Of a DNA stretch of 64,000 nt, positions 33,756-43,799 are shown one piece after another. The DNA comes from Reddybacter sp041622675 (GTDB lineage: Bacteria > Pseudomonadota > Gammaproteobacteria > Pseudomonadales > Porticoccaceae), in assembly GCA_041622675.1 (NCBI GenBank), contig JBFJYH010000006.1:28132-92131 (forward strand). Reading direction: 5' to 3'. The translations under genes were made by a program, and so were the position numbers. Numbering within the stretch: position 1 is the first letter of the stretch; every line of letters starts with the position of its first letter. The notes under the pieces are model-generated. The model saw only the letters and a list, made by a program, of their open reading frames with translations, had not been told where the DNA came from and did no database searches.

Positions 33756-36700
33756 ATCTTCCCTCGCTGTCCATCCACCGCCATGTGCTGACAACCATGC
33801 TCTCGGCGGCACTCATTCTCTTTGGTGTTATCGGCTACTCGCGGGTCGGCGTCGACCGCTACCCGTCTACAGAATTCCCCCTAGTAGCAGTGCAGACCAA
33901 TTTAACCGGGGCCAACCCGAGCGTGATTGATGCCTCGATTACCAACATCATCGAAACTGCGGTCAACGCGGTACCCGGTATCGAACACATCGCCTCGACC
34001 TCCTCGCCCGGCAATTCCCGCGTTGTAATCACCTTTGATATGGACAAAGATATCAACGTCGCCTTTGACGAAGTCCAATCTAAGGTGAACCAGGTCATCA
34101 ACCAGCTACCTACCGATGCCGACCCGCCCATTGTTGCCAAACTGGAATTCGGTGCCTCACCCATCATGTGGCTAGCTCTGGAAGGCGACCGCACGATGCA
34201 GCAGCTCAACAGCTACGCCATTAACACCATCAAGAAAAACCTCGAGACGATTAATGGTGTCGGCGAAGTGGTCATCGGCGGCAGGCGCGAGCGTACAATC
34301 CGTATCAATCTCGACCTCGATAGCATGGCGGCCTTTAATGTCACCACAGGCGAAGTTCTCGCCGCTGTGAGAAATGAGCATTTTATGATGCCCGGTGGCT
34401 TTTTAGTTAGCGGTGAAACCGAGCACATGGTGAAACTCGATATGGAGTATCACGACCCTCGTGAACTGGCAAACCTGGTGGTTGCCTATCGCGACGGTGC
34501 ACCACTCAAGCTCGACGATATAGGCGACATTGAAGACGGTATGGCCGATCCTCGCAGTTTGGCCCGCATCGATGGAAAACCCACTGTCGGTCTCGGCATT
34601 TCAAAAATTGCCGAAGCAAACACCGTTGCAATTATCGACGAAGCCCTGCGTCGTATTAACGAAGAAATACGCCCACAGTTACCCCCTGGTATGGAACTTA
34701 TCGTCGCCTCCGATGAATCACTCTTTGTTCGCGACATGGTCAGCTCACTGGAAGAACATTTAGTCCTCGGCACCTTGTTAACCGCCTTTGTGGTGTGGAT
34801 CTTTCTGAAAAGCATTCGCTCCACCATTATCATCTCCATTGCCATCCCCATTTCATTATTCGGTTCCATTGCCGCCATTTACTTCTTTGGCTATACCCTC
34901 AACTCCATGACCCTATTAGCACTGCTCTTGTTAATCGGTATTGTTGTTGACGACGCCATCGTGGTACTGGAAAACATTTATCGCCACCGAGAATCCCTCG
35001 ATCCCGACCCCCATTCGGCAGCCATTCACGGCACGGCAGAAGTGGTGTTTCCAGTACTGGCAGCGACCCTGTCCTTGGTTTCTATTTTTGTACCAGTGAT
35101 TTTCCTCGGTGGCGTTATCGGTCAGTTTTTTTCCTCCTTTGCGGTAGTGGTCACCGTGGGTGTGCTGATTTCCTGGTTTGTCTCCATGACCTTAACCCCC
35201 ATGCTTTGCTCTCGTTTTCTACAAGTTGAGGAACACAGTGGAGGGCTCTATCACTGGTTGGAGCGCAGCTTTCGTGGTATGGAAAGTGCCTACACCAAAT
35301 TGCTGGCCCTAGCGCTACGTTTTCGCTGGACAGTAATGCTCATTACCTGGCTACTGGTTTTAGGGTGTAGCTTCTTTCTAAAAGACATTGGCAAGGAATA
35401 CTCTCCTGACCAAGACGAGTCCAGCTTTATGGTCGTTGTACGCACCCCTCTCGGTTCCGGCCTGAGCTATTCCAGCGGTCGTCTCGCCGAAGTTGAGGCC
35501 ATTTTGGCCGAGCACGACGACGTCATATTAAGCGCCTTCTTCGGGCTCGGCACCAGCGGTCGCCAGGTGACCACCGCCCTTGGTTTTGTACGTATGACTC
35601 CAGCCCACGAGCGCGAGCAAAGTCAGCAAGAACTGATTGCCGTTCTCGCCAAAAAATTTGCCACCATCCCCGGTGCTAAAGTCTTTGCCGCTCCGATCCC
35701 GCAAATGGGAGGCCAGCGCGGTGAACCCCTGCAATTTGCCATTAATGGCCCCAATTTAAATGAAGTCGCCCGCCTAGCCTATCAACTCGAAGAAAAACTC
35801 GCGGTGGTGGATGGCATTGGTTATATCGATCTCGATCTCAACTTAGCCCTGCCCCAATATCAGTTGCGAGTTGATAGCACCCGCGCCGCCGATCTTGGGT
35901 TTTCCAGTCGCGATATTGCCGAGGCCGTCAATGTCATGATCGGTGGTATCGATGTCGCCAAATATAACGACGATCCGGGCGATGGTGAACGCTACGATGT
36001 GCGCCTCAAAGCCGATGACCGCTATTTCCAATCGGCAGATGACATCGACCGCATTTACCTACGCTCACGCACTGGCACAATGATCCGGATCGACACAGTC
36101 GCCCACTTGGAAGAAACCCTCGGGCCGGCATCGATCTCACGCCTCGACCTACGTTATTCAGCCCCTTTTTACGGAAAACCCCAAATGCCTTTAGCTGAGG
36201 CGATTGCCACCGTAAAAGAACTGTCGGATGAGATTTTACCGGTAGGCTACACCCTGGCTTTTAAAGGTCAAGCCGAGGAGTTCGGTAAAACAGCCAGCAA
36301 TATGATCTTCGCTTTCACCTTGGCCACAATTTTGCTGTACATGGTGCTGGCCAGTCAGTTCAACTCGTTTTTGCAGCCACTGATTATTATGACCGCCCAG
36401 CCCTTGGCAATGATCGGCGGTATCGCCTTACTCTGGCTAACCGACAACACATTGAATACTTACTCAATGATTGGCCTAGTGTTACTCGTCGGTCTAGTGG
36501 CTAAAAATGCAATCCTATTGGTCGACCTCACCAACCAACAACGCAGCGATGGGAAAGCCATCGACGAAGCCTTGATCGAAGCTTGCCCGATCCGCCTACG
36601 CCCGGTATTAATGACCTCTCTCACGGTTATTCTCGCGATGTTGCCAGCGGCAATGGGTTTTGGTGCTGGACACGAAACAAATGGGCCACTATCAATTGCC

Positions 36701-36826
36701 GTTATTGGCGGCATGTTGTCATCTACCTTGCTAACACTCATCGTCGTGCCTGCCGTTTACTCGATTTTGGAGGGCTTTCTGGAAAAAATGAAAGGTTGGT
36801 TGGCTTCTCGCGCCCTAGCCAAATAA
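33752..36826 (+). CDS. RND efflux transporter permease (HAE1-type)
   Basis: A 1024-residue inner-membrane proton-driven pump with the usual duplicated layout: TM1, a large periplasmic loop, TM2-6, TM7, a second loop, TM8-12. The proton-relay Asp pair is in LIGIVVDDAIVVLENIYRHRE (TM4), and the second half has LVGLVAKNAILLVDLTNQ. The start is GTG at 33752, overlapping the adaptor stop. No outer-membrane TolC-type gene follows, so the pump probably uses a channel encoded elsewhere. The substrate class cannot be deduced. Confidence 0.95.
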   Translation: MNLPSLSIHRHVLTTMLSAALILFGVIGYSRVGVDRYPSTEFPLVAVQTNLTGANPSVIDASITNIIETAVNAVPGIEHIASTSSPGNSRVVITFDMDKDINVAFDEVQSKVNQVINQLPTDADPPIVAKLEFGASPIMWLALEGDRTMQQLNSYAINTIKKNLETINGVGEVVIGGRRERTIRINLDLDSMAAFNVTTGEVLAAVRNEHFMMPGGFLVSGETEHMVKLDMEYHDPRELANLVVAYRDGAPLKLDDIGDIEDGMADPRSLARIDGKPTVGLGISKIAEANTVAIIDEALRRINEEIRPQLPPGMELIVASDESLFVRDMVSSLEEHLVLGTLLTAFVVWIFLKSIRSTIIISIAIPISLFGSIAAIYFFGYTLNSMTLLALLLLIGIVVDDAIVVLENIYRHRESLDPDPHSAAIHGTAEVVFPVLAATLSLVSIFVPVIFLGGVIGQFFSSFAVVVTVGVLISWFVSMTLTPMLCSRFLQVEEHSGGLYHWLERSFRGMESAYTKLLALALRFRWTVMLITWLLVLGCSFFLKDIGKEYSPDQDESSFMVVVRTPLGSGLSYSSGRLAEVEAILAEHDDVILSAFFGLGTSGRQVTTALGFVRMTPAHEREQSQQELIAVLAKKFATIPGAKVFAAPIPQMGGQRGEPLQFAINGPNLNEVARLAYQLEEKLAVVDGIGYIDLDLNLALPQYQLRVDSTRAADLGFSSRDIAEAVNVMIGGIDVAKYNDDPGDGERYDVRLKADDRYFQSADDIDRIYLRSRTGTMIRIDTVAHLEETLGPASISRLDLRYSAPFYGKPQMPLAEAIATVKELSDEILPVGYTLAFKGQAEEFGKTASNMIFAFTLATILLYMVLASQFNSFLQPLIIMTAQPLAMIGGIALLWLTDNTLNTYSMIGLVLLVGLVAKNAILLVDLTNQQRSDGKAIDEALIEACPIRLRPVLMTSLTVILAMLPAAMGFGAGHETNGPLSIAVIGGMLSSTLLTLIVVPAVYSILEGFLEKMKGWLASRALAK

Positions 36827-36992
36827 TCATGCCGTCGAAAGCTTGAGAGTTTGCCCTGTTAATTCTCTACGTGCCTGGCGCTTGTCAGTCACGTAGAGAA
36901 TATTGCACTATCCCCCTAGTACAATCCCCTTCTCATAAATCTCGAGGGAGTTGCACCCACCCCCAATTTTCAAACCGATAGAGGCCCGTTCA

Positions 36993-37754
36993 ATGCGATT
37001 TGACAGCGTTAATTATGAAACACACGGCACTACCGCTATTATCACTTTTGATGAGCCGGACAAACTCAATGCCCTGAGTACGGGGATTCTCTCAGGCTAT
37101 TGCAAAGCCCTAGATGAAGCCCGGTATGACGACAATATTCGTGTCATCGTACTGACTGGTGCTGGCAACAAATCCTTCTGCGCCGGTGCCGATATCAGCG
37201 GTTTCGAATTCACCCCCAGCTATGCCAAAAACTTTATTGACGACGTGCTCGACATCCTCGCGCTGGCCGAGCAAATCAACAAGCCTGTCATCGCCGCAGT
37301 AAACGGCTACGCTTTTGGCGGCGGCTTTGAAATAGCCATCGCCTGCGACTTTATCATCGCCTCCGAGCAGGCCCAATTTTCTGTCCCCGAAATTCAACTT
37401 GGCCTGCTGCCCGGCTTTGCCATCGCTCGTCTTAATAAACTAGTCGGCCGCCAACAAGCAAAATACCTGAGCATGACCGGCGTCAAACTCCGTGCCGAAG
37501 AAGCGAAAGACTTAGGCTTAGCCCTAAAAATTGTGCCACACAAAGAGCTATTAACCGAAGCCTTGGCCCTGGCAGATGAACTGGCCAGTAAGCCGCAAAT
37601 GGCTATCCGCTACGCCAAGTCAATTTATAACCGCGAGCTCGGTGGTGACGATTTAACCTACGCCAAAGACGTCATGCCCTTTCTATTTCTCGATGACGAT
37701 ACCAAAGAAGGTGTCAGGGCGTTTCGAGAAAAACGCAAACCCGTTTTTAAATAA
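36993..37754 (+). CDS. Enoyl-CoA hydratase/isomerase family protein
   Basis: A 253-residue crotonase-fold protein. The two oxyanion-hole segments are GNKSFCAGADISGF (about 56-69) and NGYAFGGGFEIAIACDFIIAS. Only one of the two catalytic glutamates of classical hydratases is obvious (in the SVPEIQLGLLPG region), so it may be a hydratase, isomerase or another crotonase. The ATG at 36993 with GAGG seven bases upstream is chosen over an in-frame TTG at 36951. It is a single gene, 31 bp upstream of the NSS transporter, and possibly co-transcribed with it. Confidence 0.9.
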   Translation: MRFDSVNYETHGTTAIITFDEPDKLNALSTGILSGYCKALDEARYDDNIRVIVLTGAGNKSFCAGADISGFEFTPSYAKNFIDDVLDILALAEQINKPVIAAVNGYAFGGGFEIAIACDFIIASEQAQFSVPEIQLGLLPGFAIARLNKLVGRQQAKYLSMTGVKLRAEEAKDLGLALKIVPHKELLTEALALADELASKPQMAIRYAKSIYNRELGGDDLTYAKDVMPFLFLDDDTKEGVRAFREKRKPVFK

Positions 37755-37785
37755 ACCGCCCCTAGCGCTTACATAGGCTTAGTCC

Positions 37786-39153
37786 ATGGCAGTCAAAGAC
37801 CCAGCAAGTGTGCGCGGGCAATTTTCCTCGCGCTTTGGTTTTATCACCGCTGCGACCGGCTCGGCTGTGGGGCTAGGTAATATCTGGGGCTTTCCTACCC
37901 AAACAGCTAACCATGGCGGCGGTGCTTTTGTACTGGCCTATCTCGTTCTCGCCTTCTTGCTCGCCTATCCAGCATTGATGGCTGAACTGATTATCGGTCG
38001 CCACACCCGGCGTAACATGGTCGGCGCCCTACCCCAATTGACGAAAAATCCCACGTTGAAAGTCCTCGGGCGCACAACTGGCTTGTTTGGGGTAGTGATC
38101 GCCAGTTTAATTCTCAGCTTTTATGCCATCGTCGCCAGTTGGCTAATGGCGCAAGTGCCCGCCGCACTGGCAAACATCAGCGATCAGGGTCCAATAGAAA
38201 ATTGGCTCAGTCAGTCAAGCTTACTACGCGATAGTTTTTTCTGTGGTCTGTTTTCACTACTCACCGCAAGTATTGTCGCCCGCGGTGTGACAGCGGGAAT
38301 CGAGCGCTGGTCAACCCGGCTCATGCCAGCGCTGGTCGTCCTGATACTTGGCCTGGTGGCCACTGTCCTGACCCTGCCAGGGGCGATGGAAGGCCTGCGT
38401 CTTTATCTCGTGCCCAATTTCAATCTTCTTACCAATCCAGGCTTGCTAACTGGCGCCATGGGGCAAGCTTTTTTTTCGCTCTCTCTGGGTGTAGGCACCA
38501 TGTTGGTTTACGGCTCCTACGTCAGCAAAACCGACAACCTGCCACTCACTGGAGCCTACGTTGCCCTCATTGATACCGGCATCGCCTTTCTCGCCGGCCT
38601 ACTGATTATTCCCGCAATGTTCGTCGCCCAGCACAAGGGCATTCAAATTTACAATAGTGAAAACATACTCATCGCCGGGCCCGATTTAATTCTTCAAACT
38701 CTTCCCAGCCTGTTTAGTTCACTTGGTTTAGCTGGTAGCTTTATTGGCCTAATTTTCTTTCTACTACTCACAATTGCCGCGTTAACCTCTTCTATATCGA
38801 TGCTTGAAGTACCCGTAACCTTTGCACTCGAACAGTTCAAACTCAATCGCCGCCGCGCTACCTGGCTTGTTGCCAGTATCATTTTTGCGCTTAGCTTGCT
38901 GATTCTCAATAATTTTGACCCACTATTCGGCGTCGTGATTAGTCTCACCACAACATACAGCCAACCCCTGCTCGGCGTTATACTTTGCTTGTTTGCTGGC
39001 TGGGTACTACATCGCCATAAATTGTTAAGCGAGATCAGTGAGGGCTTTAACGCAGCCGAGAACAGCTTGTTCTGGAAAATTTGGCCAAGCTACATCCGTT
39101 TTGTCTGCCCACTACTGATTATTCTTATGTTTATACAGAACCTACAAAGCTAA
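37786..39153 (+). CDS. Sodium-dependent transporter, NSS (SNF) family
   Basis: A 455-residue inner-membrane protein with about 11-12 membrane segments and the LeuT fold. The TM1 motif FGFITAATGSAVGLGNIWGFPTQTANHGGGAFVLAYL carries the Na+ and substrate site and is diagnostic. Bacterial NSS proteins are Na+ symporters for amino acids (Trp, Leu, Tyr and others); which one is transported here is not decided. Eleven-segment bacterial members are common. No ribosome binding site stands out before ATG 37786. Confidence 0.93.
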   Translation: MAVKDPASVRGQFSSRFGFITAATGSAVGLGNIWGFPTQTANHGGGAFVLAYLVLAFLLAYPALMAELIIGRHTRRNMVGALPQLTKNPTLKVLGRTTGLFGVVIASLILSFYAIVASWLMAQVPAALANISDQGPIENWLSQSSLLRDSFFCGLFSLLTASIVARGVTAGIERWSTRLMPALVVLILGLVATVLTLPGAMEGLRLYLVPNFNLLTNPGLLTGAMGQAFFSLSLGVGTMLVYGSYVSKTDNLPLTGAYVALIDTGIAFLAGLLIIPAMFVAQHKGIQIYNSENILIAGPDLILQTLPSLFSSLGLAGSFIGLIFFLLLTIAALTSSISMLEVPVTFALEQFKLNRRRATWLVASIIFALSLLILNNFDPLFGVVISLTTTYSQPLLGVILCLFAGWVLHRHKLLSEISEGFNAAENSLFWKIWPSYIRFVCPLLIILMFIQNLQS

Positions 39154-39183
39154 CCCATTAATAAAAGTAAACACGTCTTATTT

Positions 39184-39957
39184 TTATGGCAATTGACCCA
39201 ATAAATTCCGTGCAACTTCTTCAACCACCCGTTGAAAAGTAACGGGGCTCTCAGAGAAAGAATCATTCGAGTACATTAGCTCCTCGGTCCCTTCCCAAAC
39301 AATAGTGCCGTTTTCGCTGTCCCACACTTGTAGGAACAAACGAATATTGGCCTGTTTAGTCTGAATCATACGCCAGCCCAGTATACTAAAGCGGCCTTTC
39401 GAGCTCTGCTCGAAACCAGAGAGTTTTAATTGGGCAAGGTAGCGAACACCAGCGACAGTCCCCACCTTTTTGAGTGAAAACTGCTTAAAAATCCCGGTAT
39501 CGCTGTAATCGATATACATCTGCTTGTACTCGTCAGCCAGGTCGGCATGATTGATCGCATTGAGTGTTTCGGGCAAACCGACTACGTGTATATTGGGACG
39601 ATCTTTTGCCAGTACACGGGCGAAAATAAAAGCCAGGCTCTGTATATCCTGTTCTCGCCCAGTCACAGTCGAGGGAGTAATAAAACCCAAACCACCGGTT
39701 TCTAACATATCGACGGTTAAAGCAATATTTTCAAATTTCACCGAAGCATCAATCTGGTGTTTGGCACAGCCAGTATGTAGAGTAAGGATCACCGCCAACA
39801 CGCTCAGAATTAGCCCGTTTGAAGGCTTTAAATTTACAGACAACAGCGCAGTTGAACTCGACGTCCATTTTTGAACTAGCAAACCAGTTTCCTGTTTTAA
39901 GGTTGTTTCTCTATATGTAGTCGCAATTAGACAAACTTGCCCAGCTGATTGGCTCAT
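39184..39957 (-). CDS. Putative lipoprotein of unknown function
   Basis: A frame of 257 codons whose residues 49-64 (GLILSVLAVILTLHTGC) form a lipoprotein signal with lipobox LHTGC. The first about 40 residues look unlike a signal region, so the real start may be a later alternative codon such as the TTG just before SVNLKPSNG. The mature part contains a region (ILARVLAKDRPNIHVVGLPETLNAIN; LFLQVWDSENGTIVWEGTEELMYS) reminiscent of periplasmic proteins that compare or assemble cell-envelope parts, but I do not recognise the family. It is not in an obvious operon. Confidence 0.6.
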   Translation of the reverse strand: MSQSAGQVCLIATTYRETTLKQETGLLVQKWTSSSTALLSVNLKPSNGLILSVLAVILTLHTGCAKHQIDASVKFENIALTVDMLETGGLGFITPSTVTGREQDIQSLAFIFARVLAKDRPNIHVVGLPETLNAINHADLADEYKQMYIDYSDTGIFKQFSLKKVGTVAGVRYLAQLKLSGFEQSSKGRFSILGWRMIQTKQANIRLFLQVWDSENGTIVWEGTEELMYSNDSFSESPVTFQRVVEEVARNLLGQLP

Positions 39958-40071
39958 GCAACACCCATGATTTTTCTGTTACTTACTAACCACCTAGCTA
40001 AACCTTTTAATTCACAGCGCAGTATGCAGGTGCCAACAAAAATAATAATGGTGATACAGAGGGCTATAATC

Positions 40072-40215
40072 ATGACCCAGAAAAAAACACAGAGCTTAAG
40101 CGCTACCCGTATCCTCGACCTCACCCGCGCTCACAAGCTAAGCTGCGATTATATTACCCGAGCCTACAATAGACTGGCATCGTTGAAACCAACGAAGCGC
40201 CACACACGCCGCTAG
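40072..40215 (+). CDS. Possible small basic protein
   Basis: A 47-codon frame from an ATG preceded by GAGGG, coding MTQKKTQSLSATRILDLTR and a further 28 residues ending in RHTRR. It is strongly basic and has no recognised domain. The stop lies inside a hairpin. It is the only credible frame in the 469-bp gap 39958-40426; a 62-codon frame after it (40223-40411) has no support. Confidence 0.3.
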   Translation: MTQKKTQSLSATRILDLTRAHKLSCDYITRAYNRLASLKPTKRHTRR

Positions 40216-40231
40216 GCGGCATGTGTGGCGA
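40199..40231. repeat. Long GC-rich hairpin in the galE-lipoprotein gap
   Basis: CGCCACACACGCCGC pairs with the following GGCGGCATGTGTGGCG, with one mismatch and a two-base loop, across the end of the small frame. There is no T-run, so it is a strong secondary structure rather than a typical terminator. Confidence 0.6.
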
Positions 40232-40426
40232 CATTCAAGCCATGCGCCCCGGCCGCCAACTCAACGGCTGAAACAGGGCTCAGTTGGCACCGTTGACGAC
40301 CCTTTTGCTAGGCAAACACAAACGGGAAATATTGGCGACTTTCATAAACGTAGTGATATAGACATCGATGCGCTGTTGCAGGTAGAAATGATGGCTAGCG
40401 GGGAGTATTAGCTCAACAACAGTAAC

Positions 40427-41479
40427 CTATTCGACATAACCTTCAGGGTTCTGACACTGCCAGTGCCAGCTATCTTGCATCATTTGCGGCAAGCTTTGTT
40501 TTGCACGCCAATTAATTTCCCGCTGGGCTTTACTAGGCTCAGCCCAACAGGCGGGGATATCACCGGGGCGGCGGGCAGCTATTTTATAGGGTATTTTGAT
40601 ATTGGTTGCTGCTTCAAACGCTGCGATCATCTCGAGCACAGAATAACCCTGCCCGGTACCGAGATTCCAGGTGTGGCAACCGCTAGCATTATTTTCATTT
40701 AACAAAAATTGCAAGGCGTTTACGTGGCCCGCAACTAGGTCGACCACGTGAATATAGTCACGCACGCCGGTGCCATCGGGGGTCGAATAGTCGTCGCCAT
40801 AGACCGTGAGCTCAGGCTGTTTACCCAGTGCCACCTGCAACATATAGGGCAGTAAATTGTTGGGCACGCCAGTAGGCGCTTCACCAATCATGCCGCTGGA
40901 ATGGGCGCCAACCGGGTTGAAATAGCGCAGCAACCCCACCCGCCAAAACTCAAGCCCAGCCAAGCGATCAGCTGCTGCTAAATCGCGGAAGACATCTTCA
41001 ACCATTTTTTTTGAACCGCCATAGGGATTGCTCGTTTGCAGGGGAAAAGACTCATCAATAGGCACCGCTTTGGGTTCACCATAAACAGTCGCCGATGAGC
41101 TAAAAATAATGTGGCCCACACTATGACGCCGCATCGTTTCGCAAAGAGTGAATGTTCCAGCGACATTGTTTTGGTAGTACAGCAGAGGGTTGGCGCAAGA
41201 TTCGCCCACCGCTTTTAAACCGGCAAAGTGCATTACGGCATCGATTGGATACTGATTAAAGAGCGTATCGAGGGCTAGGCCGTCACAGAGGTCGCCCTGA
41301 ATAAAATCGAAGTCTTTACCAGTGATAGTTTTGACACGAGCTAAAGACAACGGCGAACTGTTGATGAGATTATCAACCACGACAATCTCATAGCCCGCAT
41401 CGAGCAGAGCAACACAGGCGTGACTACCGATATAACCCGCCCCGCCCGTAACTAATATTGTTGTTTTAGCACCCATCAA
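40427..41479 (-). CDS. galE: UDP-glucose 4-epimerase GalE
   Basis: A 350-residue extended SDR that interconverts UDP-glucose and UDP-galactose with tightly bound NAD. It has GGAGYIGSHACVALL, DNLINSSPLSLARV, MHFAGLKAVGES, IFSSSATVYGEPK and NPYGGSKKMVEDVFRDL (YxxxK), then LRYFNPVGAH and VRDYIHVVDLVAGH. All are classic GalE motifs. It probably serves exopolysaccharide or lipopolysaccharide synthesis rather than galactose use, because no gal genes are nearby. The N-terminus is two codons longer than the E. coli type before the Rossmann motif. Confidence 0.95.
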   Translation of the reverse strand: MMGAKTTILVTGGAGYIGSHACVALLDAGYEIVVVDNLINSSPLSLARVKTITGKDFDFIQGDLCDGLALDTLFNQYPIDAVMHFAGLKAVGESCANPLLYYQNNVAGTFTLCETMRRHSVGHIIFSSSATVYGEPKAVPIDESFPLQTSNPYGGSKKMVEDVFRDLAAADRLAGLEFWRVGLLRYFNPVGAHSSGMIGEAPTGVPNNLLPYMLQVALGKQPELTVYGDDYSTPDGTGVRDYIHVVDLVAGHVNALQFLLNENNASGCHTWNLGTGQGYSVLEMIAAFEAATNIKIPYKIAARRPGDIPACWAEPSKAQREINWRAKQSLPQMMQDSWHWQCQNPEGYVE

Positions 41480-41761
41480 TTCAACTTTCCTTTAACTGAG
41501 TAATACTACCCGCAAGCCGGCGCTTCGCCCTTTGGCTATTTATGGCTCTCTAAAACGCATATTACCATCTCCCCTGCTCAACCGTCGGCCAATACAGTGA
41601 TACACGCCGACAAACTGCAGCTAACTTTCCAGTTACAATGACATCGCTGGCACGTCTACGACAGGAATCAGGATATGCCGTTAATCGATTAGTCGCATAC
41701 TGTAAACAAAGAGCAAATAAACAACGAATGTCGACAACTTCAAACAAGGCACTGCCTAACT

Positions 41762-43663
41762 ATGTCCAGTAACCGCAGCCCCTATCATCTAAGACCGCCA
41801 ACTCTCACCCAGGGCCTCGCCGGATGGTTCTTACCCAATGCTGCGCCACACAATGCCTATGCTGAACTCGATGCCATGCTGGCGGGCTTAAATACCTCAT
41901 TAAATATCGATACCCACGCCAGTAATATGTACTCCTGCGCCGTGACAAGCTGCCTCTACCCACTGAACAACAGAAATACAGACGAGGGCATGGTCGCCAT
42001 TATTGGCCACCCGCGGTGGAAAAGTGCTCACCTGCTAAATATTGCGGCGAGTGCCAGCCATAGCGCTGCTCTCGCAGTGGCATATCAAGAAAACACCACC
42101 AATTTTCTCAGCCAGCTCGGCGGCAATTTCGCCTTTATCATTATTGATACCGTTAGGAATACAGTATTAGCTGGGGTTGATCACCTCTGCCATTTTCCAC
42201 TGTACTATGCCCAACCTAAAGCTAGCCGAACCCAAAATGGCGTGGTCTTTGGTTCGTCCGCCAACACCGTGTTGGCACACAGCGGTGTCGAGCGAAAAAT
42301 TCAACCCCAGAGCATTTACGATTTTATCTATTTCCACATGCTGCCCAGCCCCGTTTCTATCTATCAGGGACTTTACAAACTACCCGCCGGGCATTTCCTA
42401 AAATACAGCGGCGGCCACCTAGAAATACACAACTACTGGCAGCCCCGTTTCTCAGAAAGCTCAGATAAAAGCTTTCATGCCATGAGCAAAGAACTGCGCC
42501 CCCAGCTTAAATCTGCTGTCAGCCGCGCTGTTACTGACTACAGCACCACCGGTAGCTTTCTCAGTGCTGGTCTCGACAGCTCCAGCGTCACCGGTATGCT
42601 CTCTGAATTGAGTGAAGGCCAGGCCCGTGCGTATTCCATTGGCTTTGCCGCCAAGGGTTTTGACGACATAGCCTATGCTCGCATTAGTGCAAAGAAATTT
42701 GGTGTTAAACTCAGCGAGTACGTCGTCACTCCCGATGACGTCGTCAATGCCCTACCCGACATCGCCACCAGCTTCGACGAACCCTTTGGTAACTCATCGG
42801 CACTACCCACCTATTTCTGCGCCAAGCTCGCAGTCGAAGACGGTATCAAATGCCTGTTGGCCGGTAACGGTGGTAATGAAATATTTGCCGGTAACGACCA
42901 CTACGCCAAGCAGGGCATATTTGAGGCTTACCACAAACTACCCGCCACACTGCGCAACCATTTGTTAGAGCCTTTAACGCAGGCTCTGCCAAAAGAAATA
43001 ACGCTAGCGGCCAGAGCCAAGCGCTATATTGACCAAGCCAACGTACCCCTGCCCGGTCGCTTACAAAGCTATAACTTCCTCAACCAGCATCGTCTTGAAG
43101 AAATATTCTCCAGTGACTTCCTCGCCCAAATAAACACCGCCTCGCCAGCCGCTCTGCTGCAACAGATTTACCAACGGCCACCCAATGCCTCAACCTTAAA
43201 CCGTATGCTCTACCTCGACTGGCAATACACCCTGGCCGACAACGAGCTACGAAAGGTTAACCACATGTGCGCAATAGCTGGCGTGGAAGTCACCTACCCC
43301 ATGCTCGACGACGAGCTGCTTGCCTTTACCTGCCAGATACCAAGCCAATGGAAGATGAAAGGGAAAAAACTACGCCACTTCTATAAAAAAGCCCTACACA
43401 ACTGGCTGCCCGATGAAACCCTCAGAAAGAAACAACACGACATTAGCCTGCCCTTCAGCTTGTGGATGAAAACCCACCAAGCCCTGCAAACCCTCTCCTA
43501 TGACAATTTACTGGCACTAAAAAGCCGACGATGGTTCAACCCCGCCTTTATTGACCAACTAATCGACCTACACCGCAGTGGTGATGCAGACTATTACGGC
43601 GAGTTGGTGTGGGTGTTAACCGTACTGGAGCTGTGGCTGGATACACACGTTGATGGTTCCTAA
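41762..43663 (+). CDS. Asparagine-synthetase-like amidotransferase lacking the N-terminal Cys
   Basis: A 633-residue protein with an N-terminal Ntn-hydrolase-like glutaminase region (about 1-230; e.g. GGNFAFIIIDTVRNTVLAGVDHLCHFPLYYA) and a C-terminal ATP-pyrophosphatase synthetase domain (GSFLSAGLDSSSVTGML; SFDEPFGNSSALPTYF; LLAGNGGNEIFAGNDHY). The glutaminase nucleophile, Cys as residue 2 in AsnB, is absent (MSSNRSPYH), so it cannot use glutamine in the usual way. The PP-loop has SAGLDSS where AsnB has SGGLDSS. Such proteins include lasso-peptide cyclases and beta-lactam synthetases, which activate a carboxylate with ATP to form an amide. I see no lasso precursor or leader peptidase nearby, so its product is unknown. 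Confidence 0.75.
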   Translation: MSSNRSPYHLRPPTLTQGLAGWFLPNAAPHNAYAELDAMLAGLNTSLNIDTHASNMYSCAVTSCLYPLNNRNTDEGMVAIIGHPRWKSAHLLNIAASASHSAALAVAYQENTTNFLSQLGGNFAFIIIDTVRNTVLAGVDHLCHFPLYYAQPKASRTQNGVVFGSSANTVLAHSGVERKIQPQSIYDFIYFHMLPSPVSIYQGLYKLPAGHFLKYSGGHLEIHNYWQPRFSESSDKSFHAMSKELRPQLKSAVSRAVTDYSTTGSFLSAGLDSSSVTGMLSELSEGQARAYSIGFAAKGFDDIAYARISAKKFGVKLSEYVVTPDDVVNALPDIATSFDEPFGNSSALPTYFCAKLAVEDGIKCLLAGNGGNEIFAGNDHYAKQGIFEAYHKLPATLRNHLLEPLTQALPKEITLAARAKRYIDQANVPLPGRLQSYNFLNQHRLEEIFSSDFLAQINTASPAALLQQIYQRPPNASTLNRMLYLDWQYTLADNELRKVNHMCAIAGVEVTYPMLDDELLAFTCQIPSQWKMKGKKLRHFYKKALHNWLPDETLRKKQHDISLPFSLWMKTHQALQTLSYDNLLALKSRRWFNPAFIDQLIDLHRSGDADYYGELVWVLTVLELWLDTHVDGS

Positions 43664-43799
43664 ACTCACACTTTAAAAAGGCAGAACTCAGTGAGCCCCC
43701 CGGTTACACTTCTCGGATATTTAAATTCACAGCTATTTTCAAGTTGACCCTATCAATACTGATCAGACTATAGTTCCTCCCCCACAACATAACCGGTTG

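Noticed and set aside
40223..40411. 62-codon frame after the small basic frame
   Set aside because: It begins inside a strong hairpin, and nothing marks it as a coding region.
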